Source of the DNA: Dasania phycosphaerae
GTDB lineage: Bacteria > Pseudomonadota > Gammaproteobacteria > Pseudomonadales > Dasaniaceae
Reading direction: 5' to 3'
Assembly (NCBI RefSeq): GCF_026891035.1
Contig: NZ_JAPTGG010000006.1
Location: 186,001 to 250,000, forward strand
DNA length: 64,000 bases
Notes under the pieces: generated by a model
Told to the model about the DNA's origin: nothing
Seen by the model: only the letters and a program-made list of their open reading frames with translations
Database searches by the model: none
Translations under genes and position numbers: made by a program
In this document: one piece after another, positions 8,772 through 17,260 of the stretch
Numbering within the stretch: the stretch's first letter is position 1
How the letters are laid out: every line of letters starts with the position of its first letter

Positions 8772-9787
8772 TTTTTGGTTTGGCCAAAGCGTATTTGGTT
8801 GCTGCCACTTTTTTTAGCTTGGTACATAGCCATATCGGCGATGTGTATTAATGAGTCGGCATCGCTGGCATCATCGGGGCATAGACTAATACCTATGCTT
8901 ACCCCTAAGGTAAAGAGTTGGGGGCCTATGGCTATGGGTTGTAAAAATAGCGCGCGCAAGTTCTCTACAATTTTTAGCGCTTCTTCTTTGTTAACGTTTT
9001 CTAAAATAGCCACAAACTCGTCGCCACCTACACGGGCGACTGTATCTATGCTGCGGGTGGAGCACTTTAGCCTTTGCCCTAGTGCTTGTAATACTTTGTC
9101 GCCAGTGCTGTGGCCGTGTTGGTCGTTAATCGGTTTAAATTGATTTAAGTCCATAAATACCAACGCTAGCGTCTTGCTTTGCTGTTTTGATCTAGCAATG
9201 GCGTCGTTAATGCGCTGGTTGAATAGCTCGCGATTGGGCAGGCTGGTAAGGCTGTCGTAGTGGGCCATTTCGCGAAAGCGATCATTGGCCTTTTTAGAGC
9301 GGGTGATGTCGCGCACTATGCCGGTAAAGCGTTCGGGCTTGCCATTGTCATCAAATAGTACATCTCCCGACTCGTACAGCCAGCGTATGCTGCCATCGGG
9401 GTGTACTACTCGGTATTCAATTTCATAGTGCTTGTCGCCTTTCATACAGGCTTGTTCGGCACTTTGTACGCTGCTCACATCGTCGGGGTGCAGTGCATCA
9501 ATAAATTTTTGATAGCTGGGGGTGAATTCGCCGACTTTATAGCCAAACATGGCGTAGATTTCGTCTGACCAGTGCAACCTATCGGCATGAATTTCCCAGT
9601 CCCAGGTGCCAACTTGGGCAAAGTAGTGGGCTCTGCGGTTGCGTTCCAGCTCTTCTTTTTTGAGTTGGCTGTCGGTTGTTGATGGTTGGCTGGCGCGTTG
9701 TCGCTGCGTCTTACGCTGGCTGATCAGCACAGTGGCGGCTATACCTAGGGCAAAGCTGGTTGTCGCCAAAAGAATTTCAGTAAGCAT
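8768..9787 (-). CDS. PAS-GGDEF diguanylate cyclase, membrane-anchored
   Basis: A 339-residue enzyme likely making cyclic di-GMP. One N-terminal membrane helix (residues about 5-25) is followed by a PAS domain of the PAS_3 type (ARRAHYFAQVGTWDWEIH region, with RWLYESGDVLFDDNG and FTGIVRDITRSKK) and then a GGDEF domain. The active motif GGDEF is intact at residues 254-258, and an inhibitory I-site (RSID) sits five residues before it, so product feedback is likely. There is no EAL domain. The PAS domain probably senses a small ligand or redox state. The gene end overlaps that of the convergent hydrolase. Confidence 0.93.
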   Translation of the reverse strand: MLTEILLATTSFALGIAATVLISQRKTQRQRASQPSTTDSQLKKEELERNRRAHYFAQVGTWDWEIHADRLHWSDEIYAMFGYKVGEFTPSYQKFIDALHPDDVSSVQSAEQACMKGDKHYEIEYRVVHPDGSIRWLYESGDVLFDDNGKPERFTGIVRDITRSKKANDRFREMAHYDSLTSLPNRELFNQRINDAIARSKQQSKTLALVFMDLNQFKPINDQHGHSTGDKVLQALGQRLKCSTRSIDTVARVGGDEFVAILENVNKEEALKIVENLRALFLQPIAIGPQLFTLGVSIGISLCPDDASDADSLIHIADMAMYQAKKSGSNQIRFGQTKN

Positions 9788-9884
9788 AAGCGTAAGAGTA
9801 TAAAAAATGGCCCCGAATGATAAAGGCTTAGAGGCTATCTAACAAGTTTGTTTAGCCACTTTGCGATCTAGGGCATGCTGTTGC

Positions 9885-10844
9885 TTAGGCTAGGGCATTT
9901 AGCCGCAATAAATACAGCAATAGGCTAATGCTAATAGCACTGCCCAGCATGCTTAGGGCTATGGTGTTAGAGGCCAGTTGATGGTTGCCGCCTATGGCGC
10001 GCACCATAACAAAGCCTGCAGCGGCGGTGGGGCTGGCAAACATCAGTGCCAGGCAGCCTAGCTCTACACCGCTTAGCCCGTACCACCAGGCCGCAAGGGT
10101 GACGGCGGCGGGCAAAAGCACCAGTTTGGCAAACACGGTATAGGCTGAGAGGCTGCTGGCTTTTTTTAAGGCTGACAGCGAAAGGCTGCCGCCTATGGTA
10201 ATCAGTGCCAGGGGCAGGGTCATACTACCTAGGTAGCGGCCGGTTTCATCTAAAATGGCTGGCAATTGCCAGCCCATAGCCAGGCCTATTAAGGCGCAGG
10301 CTATGCTCACGATTAAGGGGTTTTTGATAATGTCTAAGAACAGCCTATGCCATTGCAGTTTTTCGTTTTGGCGCAGGCTTTTAGTGAGTGCATAAATAGA
10401 GAGTATATTGTAAATAGGCGTAACCACCGCCAGCAGTAGGGCTCCCACTGCCAGGCCCGGTCCGCCATAGGCTTTGGCACACAGGGCTATGCCCACTATG
10501 CCTAAGTTGCTTCTAAAGGCGCTTTGTACAGCTACCCCTCTATCTTGCGGGTCTTGGGTGAGCAGGGGGGACAGCCACCAAAAACTATAAAAGCTAATAA
10601 TGGCGGCCAGGGCGGCAAAAATAGCTAGCCGGGCCTGCTCTGCAAGGTTGATACCGCTGTTGAGTATGGATAAAAACATGAGTGTAGGCAGGCAGATGTT
10701 AAAGACCAGTGCGGAGGCTATGCCTATAAACTCATCGTTAATATGCTGTTTGCGTTTGAGGTATAACCCCAAAAACACAATTAGAAACACGGGAGCAGTC
10801 ACCGAGAAGGTGAACTCTAGGGCTTGCAGATAGGCTGTATTCAT
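9885..10844 (-). CDS. AEC-family (auxin efflux carrier-like) transporter
   Basis: A 319-residue inner-membrane protein with about ten helices of the AEC/MleP-type transporter family. The two halves are recognisable: PVFLIVFLGLYLKRKQHIND at the N-terminus and SLPLALITIGGSL-like sequence (MTLPLALITIGGSLSLSAL) in the second. The C-terminal half has LALMFASPTAAAGFVMVRA, a family hallmark. Bacterial AEC proteins move carboxylates or amino acids. I use the ATG at 10844 rather than a TTG one codon earlier. It lies 10 bases downstream of an Lrp-type regulator and across from alanine dehydrogenase, so alanine or a related amino acid is a reasonable but unproven substrate. Confidence 0.88.
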   Translation of the reverse strand: MNTAYLQALEFTFSVTAPVFLIVFLGLYLKRKQHINDEFIGIASALVFNICLPTLMFLSILNSGINLAEQARLAIFAALAAIISFYSFWWLSPLLTQDPQDRGVAVQSAFRSNLGIVGIALCAKAYGGPGLAVGALLLAVVTPIYNILSIYALTKSLRQNEKLQWHRLFLDIIKNPLIVSIACALIGLAMGWQLPAILDETGRYLGSMTLPLALITIGGSLSLSALKKASSLSAYTVFAKLVLLPAAVTLAAWWYGLSGVELGCLALMFASPTAAAGFVMVRAIGGNHQLASNTIALSMLGSAISISLLLYLLRLNALA

Positions 10845-10854
10845 CAATGGCCCG

Positions 10855-11337
10855 CTATATGCCTACGTGCAGGGTTTCTTTGACCTGATCCATAGCCACA
10901 TAGCTGGTGCACACCTCTACCCCGGGCAGGGTGAGCAGGGTGTCGCCATAAAACTCCCGGTATGAGCCCATATCTGCCACGCGGGCCTTAATAAGGTAAT
11001 CAAAGGCTCCTGAAACTAAATGGCACTCCTGAATTTCTGGCAATAAGCCCGCGGCTTTACTAAAGTCTTCAAAGACATCTTTGGAGCTGCGGCTAAGGCG
11101 GATTTGCACGAATACCACCAGTGAGGCGTTGACGGCTTCGGGGTTGATAATGGCGCTATAGCCCTGAATAACGCCATCGGCCTCTAAGCGTTTTACCCTG
11201 TCGACACAGGGCGTGGGACTTAAACCCACCCGCTTAGCGAGCTGAGCGTAGGCGATTCGGCCGTCTTTTTGCAGTTCTCGGAGGATATTCCTATCAATTT
11301 TGTCTAAGGGGCGAGGGTCATTATTCTTAGATGCCAT
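10855..11337 (-). CDS. Lrp/AsnC-family transcriptional regulator
   Basis: A 160-residue feast/famine regulator. The N-terminal helix-turn-helix (DKIDRNILRELQKDGRI, AQLAKRVGLSPTPCVDRVKR) is followed by a RAM/AsnC effector domain (VVFVQIRLSR, ECHLVSGAFDYLIKARV, LPGVEVCTSYVAM). It is divergent from ald and upstream of the AEC transporter, the usual position of an AlaR/BkdR-like local regulator. It probably binds the AT-rich 140-base gap before ald and responds to alanine or another amino acid; that is inference from position. Confidence 0.93.
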   Translation of the reverse strand: MASKNNDPRPLDKIDRNILRELQKDGRIAYAQLAKRVGLSPTPCVDRVKRLEADGVIQGYSAIINPEAVNASLVVFVQIRLSRSSKDVFEDFSKAAGLLPEIQECHLVSGAFDYLIKARVADMGSYREFYGDTLLTLPGVEVCTSYVAMDQVKETLHVGI

Positions 11338-11477
11338 AAAAAACCTTTTTCATTGGAATGTGCTAGTTGAAAGCACTAAAAATATATTAATTTAATAATA
11401 AATCAACTGATTATTTTCGATTAATATGGCGCAATGCAATGTGTGCGTTGCTGTTTACTATTTTTGAGGAATTTTTT

Positions 11478-12599
11478 ATGTTGATCGGCGTACCTAAAGA
11501 GATTAAAAACCACGAATACCGCATAGGTTTGACCCCTGCTGGTGTTAAAGAATTAGTTGTAAATGGCCACGACGTTATTGTTGAGAACAATGGCGGTGCT
11601 GCTATCGGTTTCGAAAACGAGCAGTACGTAGAAGCTGGCGCAAAAATCATAGACTCAGCAGAAGAGATCTTCGCCACTGCTGACATGATCATCAAGGTTA
11701 AAGAGCCACAGCCTAACGAGTGTAAAATGCTACGTCCTGGCCAGGTTCTGTTTACTTACCTACATTTGGCTCCAGACCCAGAGCAAACTAAGTTGCTAGT
11801 TGAGTCAGGCGCTACTTGTATCGCTTATGAAACAGTTACTTCTCCTTTTGGCGGCTTACCTTTGTTGGCGCCTATGTCTGAAGTTGCTGGCCGTATGTCT
11901 ATCCAAGCCGGTGCTCACAACTTAGAGAAAGCTCAAGGTGGTTTGGGTGCATTGTTAGGCGGCGTACCAGGTGTTGCTCCTGCTAAAGTATTAATCGTTG
12001 GTGGTGGTGTTGTTGGTACTCAAGCAGCTCGTATGGCTGTAGGCATGGGTGCAGACGTAACTATCCTAGACCGCTCTTTACCTCGTCTACGTCAATTAGA
12101 CACTGAATTTGATGGCCGCTTGAAGACTGTTTACTCAACAGCTGACGCCATGGATCAGTTGATTGTTGATGCTGACCTAGTTATCGGTGCGGTATTAATC
12201 CCAGGTGCTGCTGCGCCTAAGCTAGTAACTGCCAAGCACATCAAGATGATGAAGAAAGGCTCTGTAGTTGTTGACGTTGCTATAGACCAAGGTGGTTGTT
12301 TCGAAACTTCTAAAGCCACTACTCACCAAGATCCTACTTATGTAGTTGACGACGTAGTTCACTACTGTGTTGCCAACATGCCAGGTGGTGTTGCTCGTAC
12401 TTCTACTATGGCTTTAACTAACGCGACTATGCCTTTCGCCGTTACTATTGCTAACAAAGGTGCTAAGCAAGCGTTGTTGGACGACAAGTACTTAATGGAA
12501 GGCTTAAACGTATTAGGTGGCAAGATCACTTATAAGCCTGTTGCAGATGTTTTAGGTTACGATTACGTAGCGCCTGAAGAAGCTGTAGCTACTTTATAA
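11478..12599 (+). CDS. ald: Alanine dehydrogenase
   Basis: A 373-residue NAD-dependent enzyme converting L-alanine to pyruvate and ammonia. It opens with MLIGVPKEIKNHEYRIGLTP, has the substrate residues in KVKEPQPNE and YLHLAPDPEQT, and the dinucleotide motif GGGVVGTQAARMA, all standard for Ald, and the length is normal. The start at 11478 has GAGGA ten bases upstream. Codons are noticeably more uniform than in neighbours, which suggests high expression. The divergent Lrp gene is its likely regulator. Transcription should end at the hairpin at 12627. Confidence 0.97.
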   Translation: MLIGVPKEIKNHEYRIGLTPAGVKELVVNGHDVIVENNGGAAIGFENEQYVEAGAKIIDSAEEIFATADMIIKVKEPQPNECKMLRPGQVLFTYLHLAPDPEQTKLLVESGATCIAYETVTSPFGGLPLLAPMSEVAGRMSIQAGAHNLEKAQGGLGALLGGVPGVAPAKVLIVGGGVVGTQAARMAVGMGADVTILDRSLPRLRQLDTEFDGRLKTVYSTADAMDQLIVDADLVIGAVLIPGAAAPKLVTAKHIKMMKKGSVVVDVAIDQGGCFETSKATTHQDPTYVVDDVVHYCVANMPGGVARTSTMALTNATMPFAVTIANKGAKQALLDDKYLMEGLNVLGGKITYKPVADVLGYDYVAPEEAVATL

Positions 12600-12626
12600 G
12601 TCTGATTTCCATTCAGGTCTTACTAG

Positions 12627-12658
12627 GCCGCCGTTACGCAAGTAACGGCGGCTTTTTT
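12627..12658 (+). terminator. Rho-independent terminator of ald
   Basis: A perfect eleven-pair stem (GCCGCCGTTAC with GTAACGGCGGC), a GCAA tetraloop and six T, starting 27 bases after the ald stop. Confidence 0.94.
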
Positions 12659-12987
12659 ATGCACAGGAAGTGCTGTATGCCGCGGGCGCATGGATGCGCA
12701 GGAGCGGCGATGCACAGGAGGTGCGGGCAGATTTTTGCTCCTCGGCAATTGCTCCTGCGTTGCTCTACTTAGTGACATTCATGTCACGCTGCAAAATCTG
12801 CACTTCCGCCAAAGCCTGCCCCGCGACTGCAGGGCGAGTCTTCGTTACCCTTAGCAAACGTTGGGCTTCGCTTTTAATGGCGGCTGGCGTTTTATTGATT
12901 ACTGCTTTTATTCACTGATTAGCTGCGCTATCTTGCAGCCATTGCGTCACCTATTTAAATCCCTGCTGTTGATAGGCTAGCCATCCA
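12659..12987. other. Intergenic island of palindromes and a dispersed repeat
   Basis: No convincing gene is present between the ald terminator and the gate-domain gene. An open frame at 12670-12918 is a by-product of repeat DNA. The stretch holds a 51-base dispersed repeat (12676-12726), inverted arms GCAGATTTTTGC (12727-12738) and GCAAAATCTGC (12791-12801) enclosing the small palindrome GTGACATTCATGTCAC, and a GC-rich part (GCCTGCCCCGCG) resembling the island at 27.2-27.4 kb. The promoter of the next gene must lie in the last 70 bases. Confidence 0.7.
12676..12726 (+). repeat. Dispersed intergenic repeat, copy C
   Basis: This 51-base block is the reverse complement of 27382-27432 with only three differences. 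The conserved core reads GCGCAGGAGCGGCGATGCAC. It contains internal dyad symmetry and lies between genes, as do the other copies. It looks like a REP- or MITE-like palindromic unit; the parent transposase, if any, is not in the window. Confidence 0.85.
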
Positions 12988-13947
12988 ATGTTTTTTTCAG
13001 AATGCAAAAAGCTGAGCATGGAAGTGTTCCGTGTTTACATCACTCTTATGAAAATCATGATTCCGGTCAGCTTGGTGGTTAAGGCCTTGGCTATGGTGGG
13101 GGCTATAGAGTGGTTGGCACTGTTGTTGTCGCCTTTAATGGCGCTGGTGGGTTTGCCTGATGCCATGGGCTTGGTGTGGGCGGCTACCATGAGCACTAAT
13201 ATTTATGCGGGCATGATTGTGTTTTATGAGCTTATGGGTGCGCAGACGCTGAGTGTGGCGCAAATATCTACCCTGGGGGCGATGATGTTGCTGGCCCATA
13301 GTTTACCGGTGGAAGTGGCAATAGCTAAAAAGGCGGGTGTTAGGCTTTGGGCCACGCTATTGCTGCGCATAGGTGGTGCTTTATTGCTGGGTATTTTGCT
13401 GAATGGTTTTTATCAGCTTAGTGCTTGCTGCCAGCAGCCAGCGGTGATGCTGTGGCAACCCGAGGTGGTAGAGAGTAGTTTATGGTTGTGGCTGCTAGAG
13501 CAGTTAAAAACCTATGTTATGATTTTTGCGATTATTGCGTCTTTGATGACGCTGTTAAGAATATTGCGTTGGCTGGGGGTAGAGCGGCTAATGCATTGGC
13601 TGATGTCGCCCTTGCTGCGCTTATTAAAAATCAGTAATAGCGCTGCCGACACCACCATAATAGGCATTACCCTGGGGCTGAGTTTTGGTGGGGCCTTATT
13701 GATACAGGAAGCGGCCAGTGGTCGGCTTAGCGCAAGGGATATATTTTTAGCCTTTGGTTTTTTGGCTTTATGTCATGGCCTGATTGAAGATACCCTGCTG
13801 ATTATGTTGCTTGGGGCCGATATCGCTGTAGTGTTGTGGGGGCGATTGTTTTTTTCCTTAGTGATCATGGCTATTCTGGCTCGTTGGGTTTATAGCCACG
13901 AGTTGCACAAGGCTAGGCATTGGTTGATGAGTGCTAAGCAGGCATAG
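12988..13947 (+). CDS. Nucleoside-recognition (gate) domain membrane protein
   Basis: A 319-residue inner-membrane protein with two gate-type halves, each with several hydrophobic helices. The pattern MEVFRVYITLMKIMIPVSLV with later MVLAHSLPVEVAIAKKAG-like sequence (LLAHSLPVEVAIAKKAGVR) and GLSFGGALLIQEA with CHGLIEDTLL in the second half is typical of spore maturation A/B-like and nucleoside-recognition proteins in Proteobacteria. Substrate and mechanism are unknown for this branch. It is followed 83 bases later by a LysR regulator on the same strand. A second gate protein of a different branch (YjiH-like) lies at 61740. Confidence 0.82.
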   Translation: MFFSECKKLSMEVFRVYITLMKIMIPVSLVVKALAMVGAIEWLALLLSPLMALVGLPDAMGLVWAATMSTNIYAGMIVFYELMGAQTLSVAQISTLGAMMLLAHSLPVEVAIAKKAGVRLWATLLLRIGGALLLGILLNGFYQLSACCQQPAVMLWQPEVVESSLWLWLLEQLKTYVMIFAIIASLMTLLRILRWLGVERLMHWLMSPLLRLLKISNSAADTTIIGITLGLSFGGALLIQEAASGRLSARDIFLAFGFLALCHGLIEDTLLIMLLGADIAVVLWGRLFFSLVIMAILARWVYSHELHKARHWLMSAKQA

Positions 13948-14030
13948 CGTTGCTGCAATGTTGTTATGCTTGCCGTTCGCCATCTTAATGGCGTGAAACA
14001 AAATAAAGCGAAAGTATTGGTTTATTAATT

Positions 14031-14879
14031 ATGGATATAGAGCTGTTAAAAACGTTTTTAGAAGTTAAAAACACCCGCCACTTTGGTAAGGCTGCTGATA
14101 ATTTATATATTACCCAGGCGGCGGTCAGCGCCCGTGTTAAGCAGATGGAAGAGTATTTTGGGGTGCAGCTGTTTATCCGTAAACGCAACAACATACAGCT
14201 AACCGCCGAGGGTGAGCGCTTGATTACTCATGCGGAGACTATGTTGCTGGCTTGGAGTCGCGCACGGCAAGATGTGGCTTTAAAAGTCGAGCAAAAAGAT
14301 CAGTTGGGTATAGGTGCTACGGCGGGTTTATGGAATTATGCTTATCAAGATAAGTTGGCAGCTATATATCGAGCCTTCCCCCAGCTATCTTTACGTTCAG
14401 AGGTGCATGGTGCCGATGACTTGTTGCGCATGGTGATGGAGCGTGCGCTGGATGTGGCTATTGTGTTTGACGCGCCTAGCGTACCTGAGCTGACGGTAGC
14501 TTCGGCGGGTAAGTTGAAGTTGGTATTGGCCACTACTATTCCTGATGTTAATGCAAAGAATGCGTTAAAGGAGAATTATATTTATGTGGATTGGGGTACG
14601 GCTTTTAATATGTTTCATGCCAAGCGTTTTAGTGAGGCCGCCCCAGCTATACTCTATACCACTATGGCCTCTATCGCTGAGGCGTTTATGGCTGAGAGTC
14701 CGGCTTCGGCTTTTTTACCGCTAACCATGGTCGAGGCAGGTATAGAGAGTGGCGCGGTGCCAGCTATGCGAATGGTTGATGCTGCCCCCAGTTTTGGCCG
14801 TGAAGTATGCATTATCTATCGTTCAAATAACGAACGTTTAGATTTGATAGAGCAGCTGCTGCCTATTTTGCAATCCTAG
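14031..14879 (+). CDS. LysR-family transcriptional regulator (HdfR-like)
   Basis: A 282-residue LysR regulator. The winged helix (MDIELLKTFLEVKNTRHFGK, then AADNLYITQAAVSARVKQME) resembles the HdfR branch, which acts on flagellar or nitrogen genes in enterics. The C-terminal effector domain is less conserved, shorter than usual and lacks an obvious family signature. The target is unknown; no divergent partner gene is present, since the upstream neighbour is co-directional. Confidence 0.88.
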   Translation: MDIELLKTFLEVKNTRHFGKAADNLYITQAAVSARVKQMEEYFGVQLFIRKRNNIQLTAEGERLITHAETMLLAWSRARQDVALKVEQKDQLGIGATAGLWNYAYQDKLAAIYRAFPQLSLRSEVHGADDLLRMVMERALDVAIVFDAPSVPELTVASAGKLKLVLATTIPDVNAKNALKENYIYVDWGTAFNMFHAKRFSEAAPAILYTTMASIAEAFMAESPASAFLPLTMVEAGIESGAVPAMRMVDAAPSFGREVCIIYRSNNERLDLIEQLLPILQS

Positions 14880-14906
14880 GGGCTTTTGGCGACTGGATTA
14901 AAAGGT

Positions 14907-15119
14907 TTAATAGCCAGAAGCCGCTTCATAAAGGCCTAGGTCATCTCTGAGCTTGCGATCTTCTTGCATGTCTTCAATTCTGCGGCGTCTTGCGGTAAGT
15001 AGTCGCATGCGATCGCTATTGTTGAGCGCCTCACAGACGGGTTCTAATTCGCGCAGCTCATGCAGGGCAGGGGCTGTGTCATGGTCGTCCTTGCTATCTA
15101 TATCGATATAATCACTCAT
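14907..15119 (-). CDS. Small acidic protein, PA3496-like
   Basis: A 70-residue soluble protein with an acidic N-terminal half (DIDSKDDHDTAP) and a basic C-terminal helix (LLTARRRRIEDMQEDRKLRD) ending in DLGLYEA. The RRRIEDxxExRxLxxxLG pattern recalls the PA3496 family of small Pseudomonas proteins, annotated as putative envelope-integrity factors; I rely on memory of that pattern. It is encoded alone, divergent from rimK. The start at 15119 has a purine-rich segment upstream. Its function is unknown. Confidence 0.6.
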   Translation of the reverse strand: MSDYIDIDSKDDHDTAPALHELRELEPVCEALNNSDRMRLLTARRRRIEDMQEDRKLRDDLGLYEAASGY

Positions 15120-15311
15120 ACTCTAAACTCTATCTTTTACGTCCAAGGGCTTGGAATATGGGCTATAGAGCCTACCGAAGTAAAACAAATATTTTTTATT
15201 GTCGAAAATAAAAAATATTGAATAAAAACAGGCTATTATTCTAGTCACGGGGGGCACTTAGCCCTAGACTCCGCGAAAATTTAACTTAGCCTCATATAAT
15301 GGAGAATAATT

Positions 15312-16217
15312 ATGCGTGTAGCGATACTCAGCAGAAACTCAAAGCTTTACTCTACTCGCCGATTAGTTGAGGCGGGCACAGCGCTTGGTCATGAAGTTGA
15401 TGTGATAGATACCATGCATTGCTATATGGATATCACCAGCAGCAAGCCCAGTGTGCGCTATAAAGGGAAGTCATTGCCTAAATATGATGCAGTGATACCG
15501 CGCATAGGTGCTTCGGTGACATTTTACGGTACTGCTGTCGTTAGGCAGTTTGAAATGATGGGCACTTTTTCTATCAATGAGTCGGTTGCTATTAGCCGCT
15601 CTAGAGATAAGCTGCGCTCTTTGCAGTTGTTATCTAGAAAGGGGGTAGGCTTGCCGCGTACGGGCTTTGCTCATCATCCTGACAATGTTACCGATTTAAT
15701 TAAAAATGTTGGTGGTGCGCCGGTGGTGATTAAGCTATTAGAAGGCACCCAAGGCATAGGAGTGGTGTTAGCGGATACCCAAAAGGCTGCGGAAAGCATA
15801 GTTGAGGCCTTTATGGGGCTAAAAGCTAACATATTGGTGCAGGAGTATATAAAAGAAGCCGGTGGCGCCGATATACGTTGCTTGGTTATTGGTGAGAAAG
15901 TTGTTGCCGCTATGAAACGTCAGGCAGCAGCGGGTGAATTTCGCTCTAATTTGCACCGCGGCGGCTCAGCAGAGTTAGTCAAGCTAACGCCAGAGGAAAG
16001 AAAAACAGCAGTGAGTGCTGCCAAAATCATGGGCCTTAATATGTGTGGTGTGGATATATTGCGCTCTAACCACGGCCCTGTGGTTATGGAGGTTAACTCT
16101 TCTCCCGGTTTAGAGGGTATAGAGGCGGCCACTAAAAAAGATGTGGCGAAAATGGTATTTGAGTTTATTGCAAAAGATGCAAAGCCTAATAAAACAAAAA
16201 CTAAAGGCAAGGGCTGA
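15312..16217 (+). CDS. rimK: RimK, ribosomal protein S6 L-glutamate ligase
   Basis: A 301-residue ATP-grasp ligase, the normal RimK length. It opens MRVAILSRNSKLYSTRRLVE; the domain before the ATP-grasp ends in YDAVIPRIGASVTFYG; nucleotide and metal residues are in IKLLEGTQGIGVVLA, VQEYIKEAGGADIRCLV and MEVNSSPGLEGIEA. RimK adds glutamates to the C-terminus of ribosomal protein S6 and can make poly-alpha-glutamate. GGAGAA lies nine bases before the start. It leads an eight-gene run with a deacylase nine bases downstream, a small MscS and a retropepsin-like protease, a partnership also known in part from the Pseudomonas rim genes. Confidence 0.95.
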   Translation: MRVAILSRNSKLYSTRRLVEAGTALGHEVDVIDTMHCYMDITSSKPSVRYKGKSLPKYDAVIPRIGASVTFYGTAVVRQFEMMGTFSINESVAISRSRDKLRSLQLLSRKGVGLPRTGFAHHPDNVTDLIKNVGGAPVVIKLLEGTQGIGVVLADTQKAAESIVEAFMGLKANILVQEYIKEAGGADIRCLVIGEKVVAAMKRQAAAGEFRSNLHRGGSAELVKLTPEERKTAVSAAKIMGLNMCGVDILRSNHGPVVMEVNSSPGLEGIEAATKKDVAKMVFEFIAKDAKPNKTKTKGKG

Positions 16218-16226
16218 TTATAAATC

Positions 16227-17258
16227 ATGGCTAAAGAGTTAATTATTGCTGGGGTAGAAATTAAGCCCGGTGAAGAAAAACGTATAGAGATGCCTTCTGT
16301 ACATTTGTATACCGATACGCCTATGCCTATACCGGTGTTTGTAAAACGGGGAAAAAAGGATGGCCCTATTTTATTAGTGAGTGCAGCTGTTCACGGTGAC
16401 GAGCTTAATGGTATAGAAATTATTAGCCGATTGATCAATAGCCCATCGATCAAAAATTTAAAGGGTACTTTAATCGCGGTGCCTATAGTTAATGTCTATG
16501 GCGTGTTAAGCCAAAGCCGCTATATGCCTGATAGGCGCGATCTTAATCGTTCCTTTCCAGGCTCGTCTCGAGGGTCATTAGCAGGCCGTATAGCTAAAAT
16601 ATTTCTAAACGAAATTGTGACAAAGTGTGACTACGGTATAGACCTGCATACAGGCGCTATACATCGTAGTAATTTACCGCAAATACGTGCCGATTTGTCT
16701 AATGAAACCACTAAGGCTATGGCCTATGCCTTTGGGGTGCCGGTGTTGTTAAATGCCGATATACGCGATGGTTCTTTGCGTGAAAGTGCCGCATCAGCCG
16801 GTGTTAATATGTTGTTGTACGAGGCGGGTGAAGCACTGCGTTTTGATGAATTATCTATCCGCGCTGGAGTTAAAGGCATTATTAATGTTATGCGCCATTT
16901 GGATATGCTAAGAAAAACGCGCTCCAAAAAACCTTTGGTAGAGCCTTTTGTAGCGCATAACAGTACTTGGGTGAGAGCAACCGATAGCGGCGTGGTTTCG
17001 CATAAAAAATCTTTGGGTGACTATGTAGAGGAAAAAGACGAGTTAGCCGTTATTTCTGATCCCTATGGTAAAACGCTAGATGTGGTTAAAAGCCCTGTAG
17101 AAGGCATAATTATAGGTAAACAAAATATCCCCTTAGTGCAGGAAGGTGAGGCTATGTATCATATTGCCTTTTTTAAACAGCACGATGGAGTATTGGAAAA
17201 CTTAGGGATATTGCAAGATAACTTGACAGTGACTATCGATGATAATAATGGGTTTTAA
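16227..17258 (+). CDS. Succinylglutamate desuccinylase/aspartoacylase-family zinc hydrolase
   Basis: A 343-residue zinc carboxypeptidase-fold enzyme of the AstE/AspA family. Zinc ligands are in VHGDELNGIE and IDLHTGAIH; the substrate-binding block is DRRDLNRSFPGSSRG; the catalytic glutamate is likely in MLLYEAGEALRF. A C-terminal beta-domain (about residues 240-340) has WVRATDSGVVSHKKSLGDYV and VEGIIIG, typical of the desuccinylase-like branch. The family removes acyl groups from amino acids, N-acyl-glutamate or aspartate. Placed between rimK and the protease, it probably acts on a glutamate-containing product, possibly trimming what RimK makes; that is inference. Confidence 0.88.
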   Translation: MAKELIIAGVEIKPGEEKRIEMPSVHLYTDTPMPIPVFVKRGKKDGPILLVSAAVHGDELNGIEIISRLINSPSIKNLKGTLIAVPIVNVYGVLSQSRYMPDRRDLNRSFPGSSRGSLAGRIAKIFLNEIVTKCDYGIDLHTGAIHRSNLPQIRADLSNETTKAMAYAFGVPVLLNADIRDGSLRESAASAGVNMLLYEAGEALRFDELSIRAGVKGIINVMRHLDMLRKTRSKKPLVEPFVAHNSTWVRATDSGVVSHKKSLGDYVEEKDELAVISDPYGKTLDVVKSPVEGIIIGKQNIPLVQEGEAMYHIAFFKQHDGVLENLGILQDNLTVTIDDNNGF

Positions 17259-17260
17259 TA

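Noticed and set aside
12670..12918. 82-residue open frame after ald
   Set aside because: It runs through the dispersed repeat and inverted arms, with no ribosome site and no recognisable domain; its repeat-derived part reappears in short frames at 27.4 kb.
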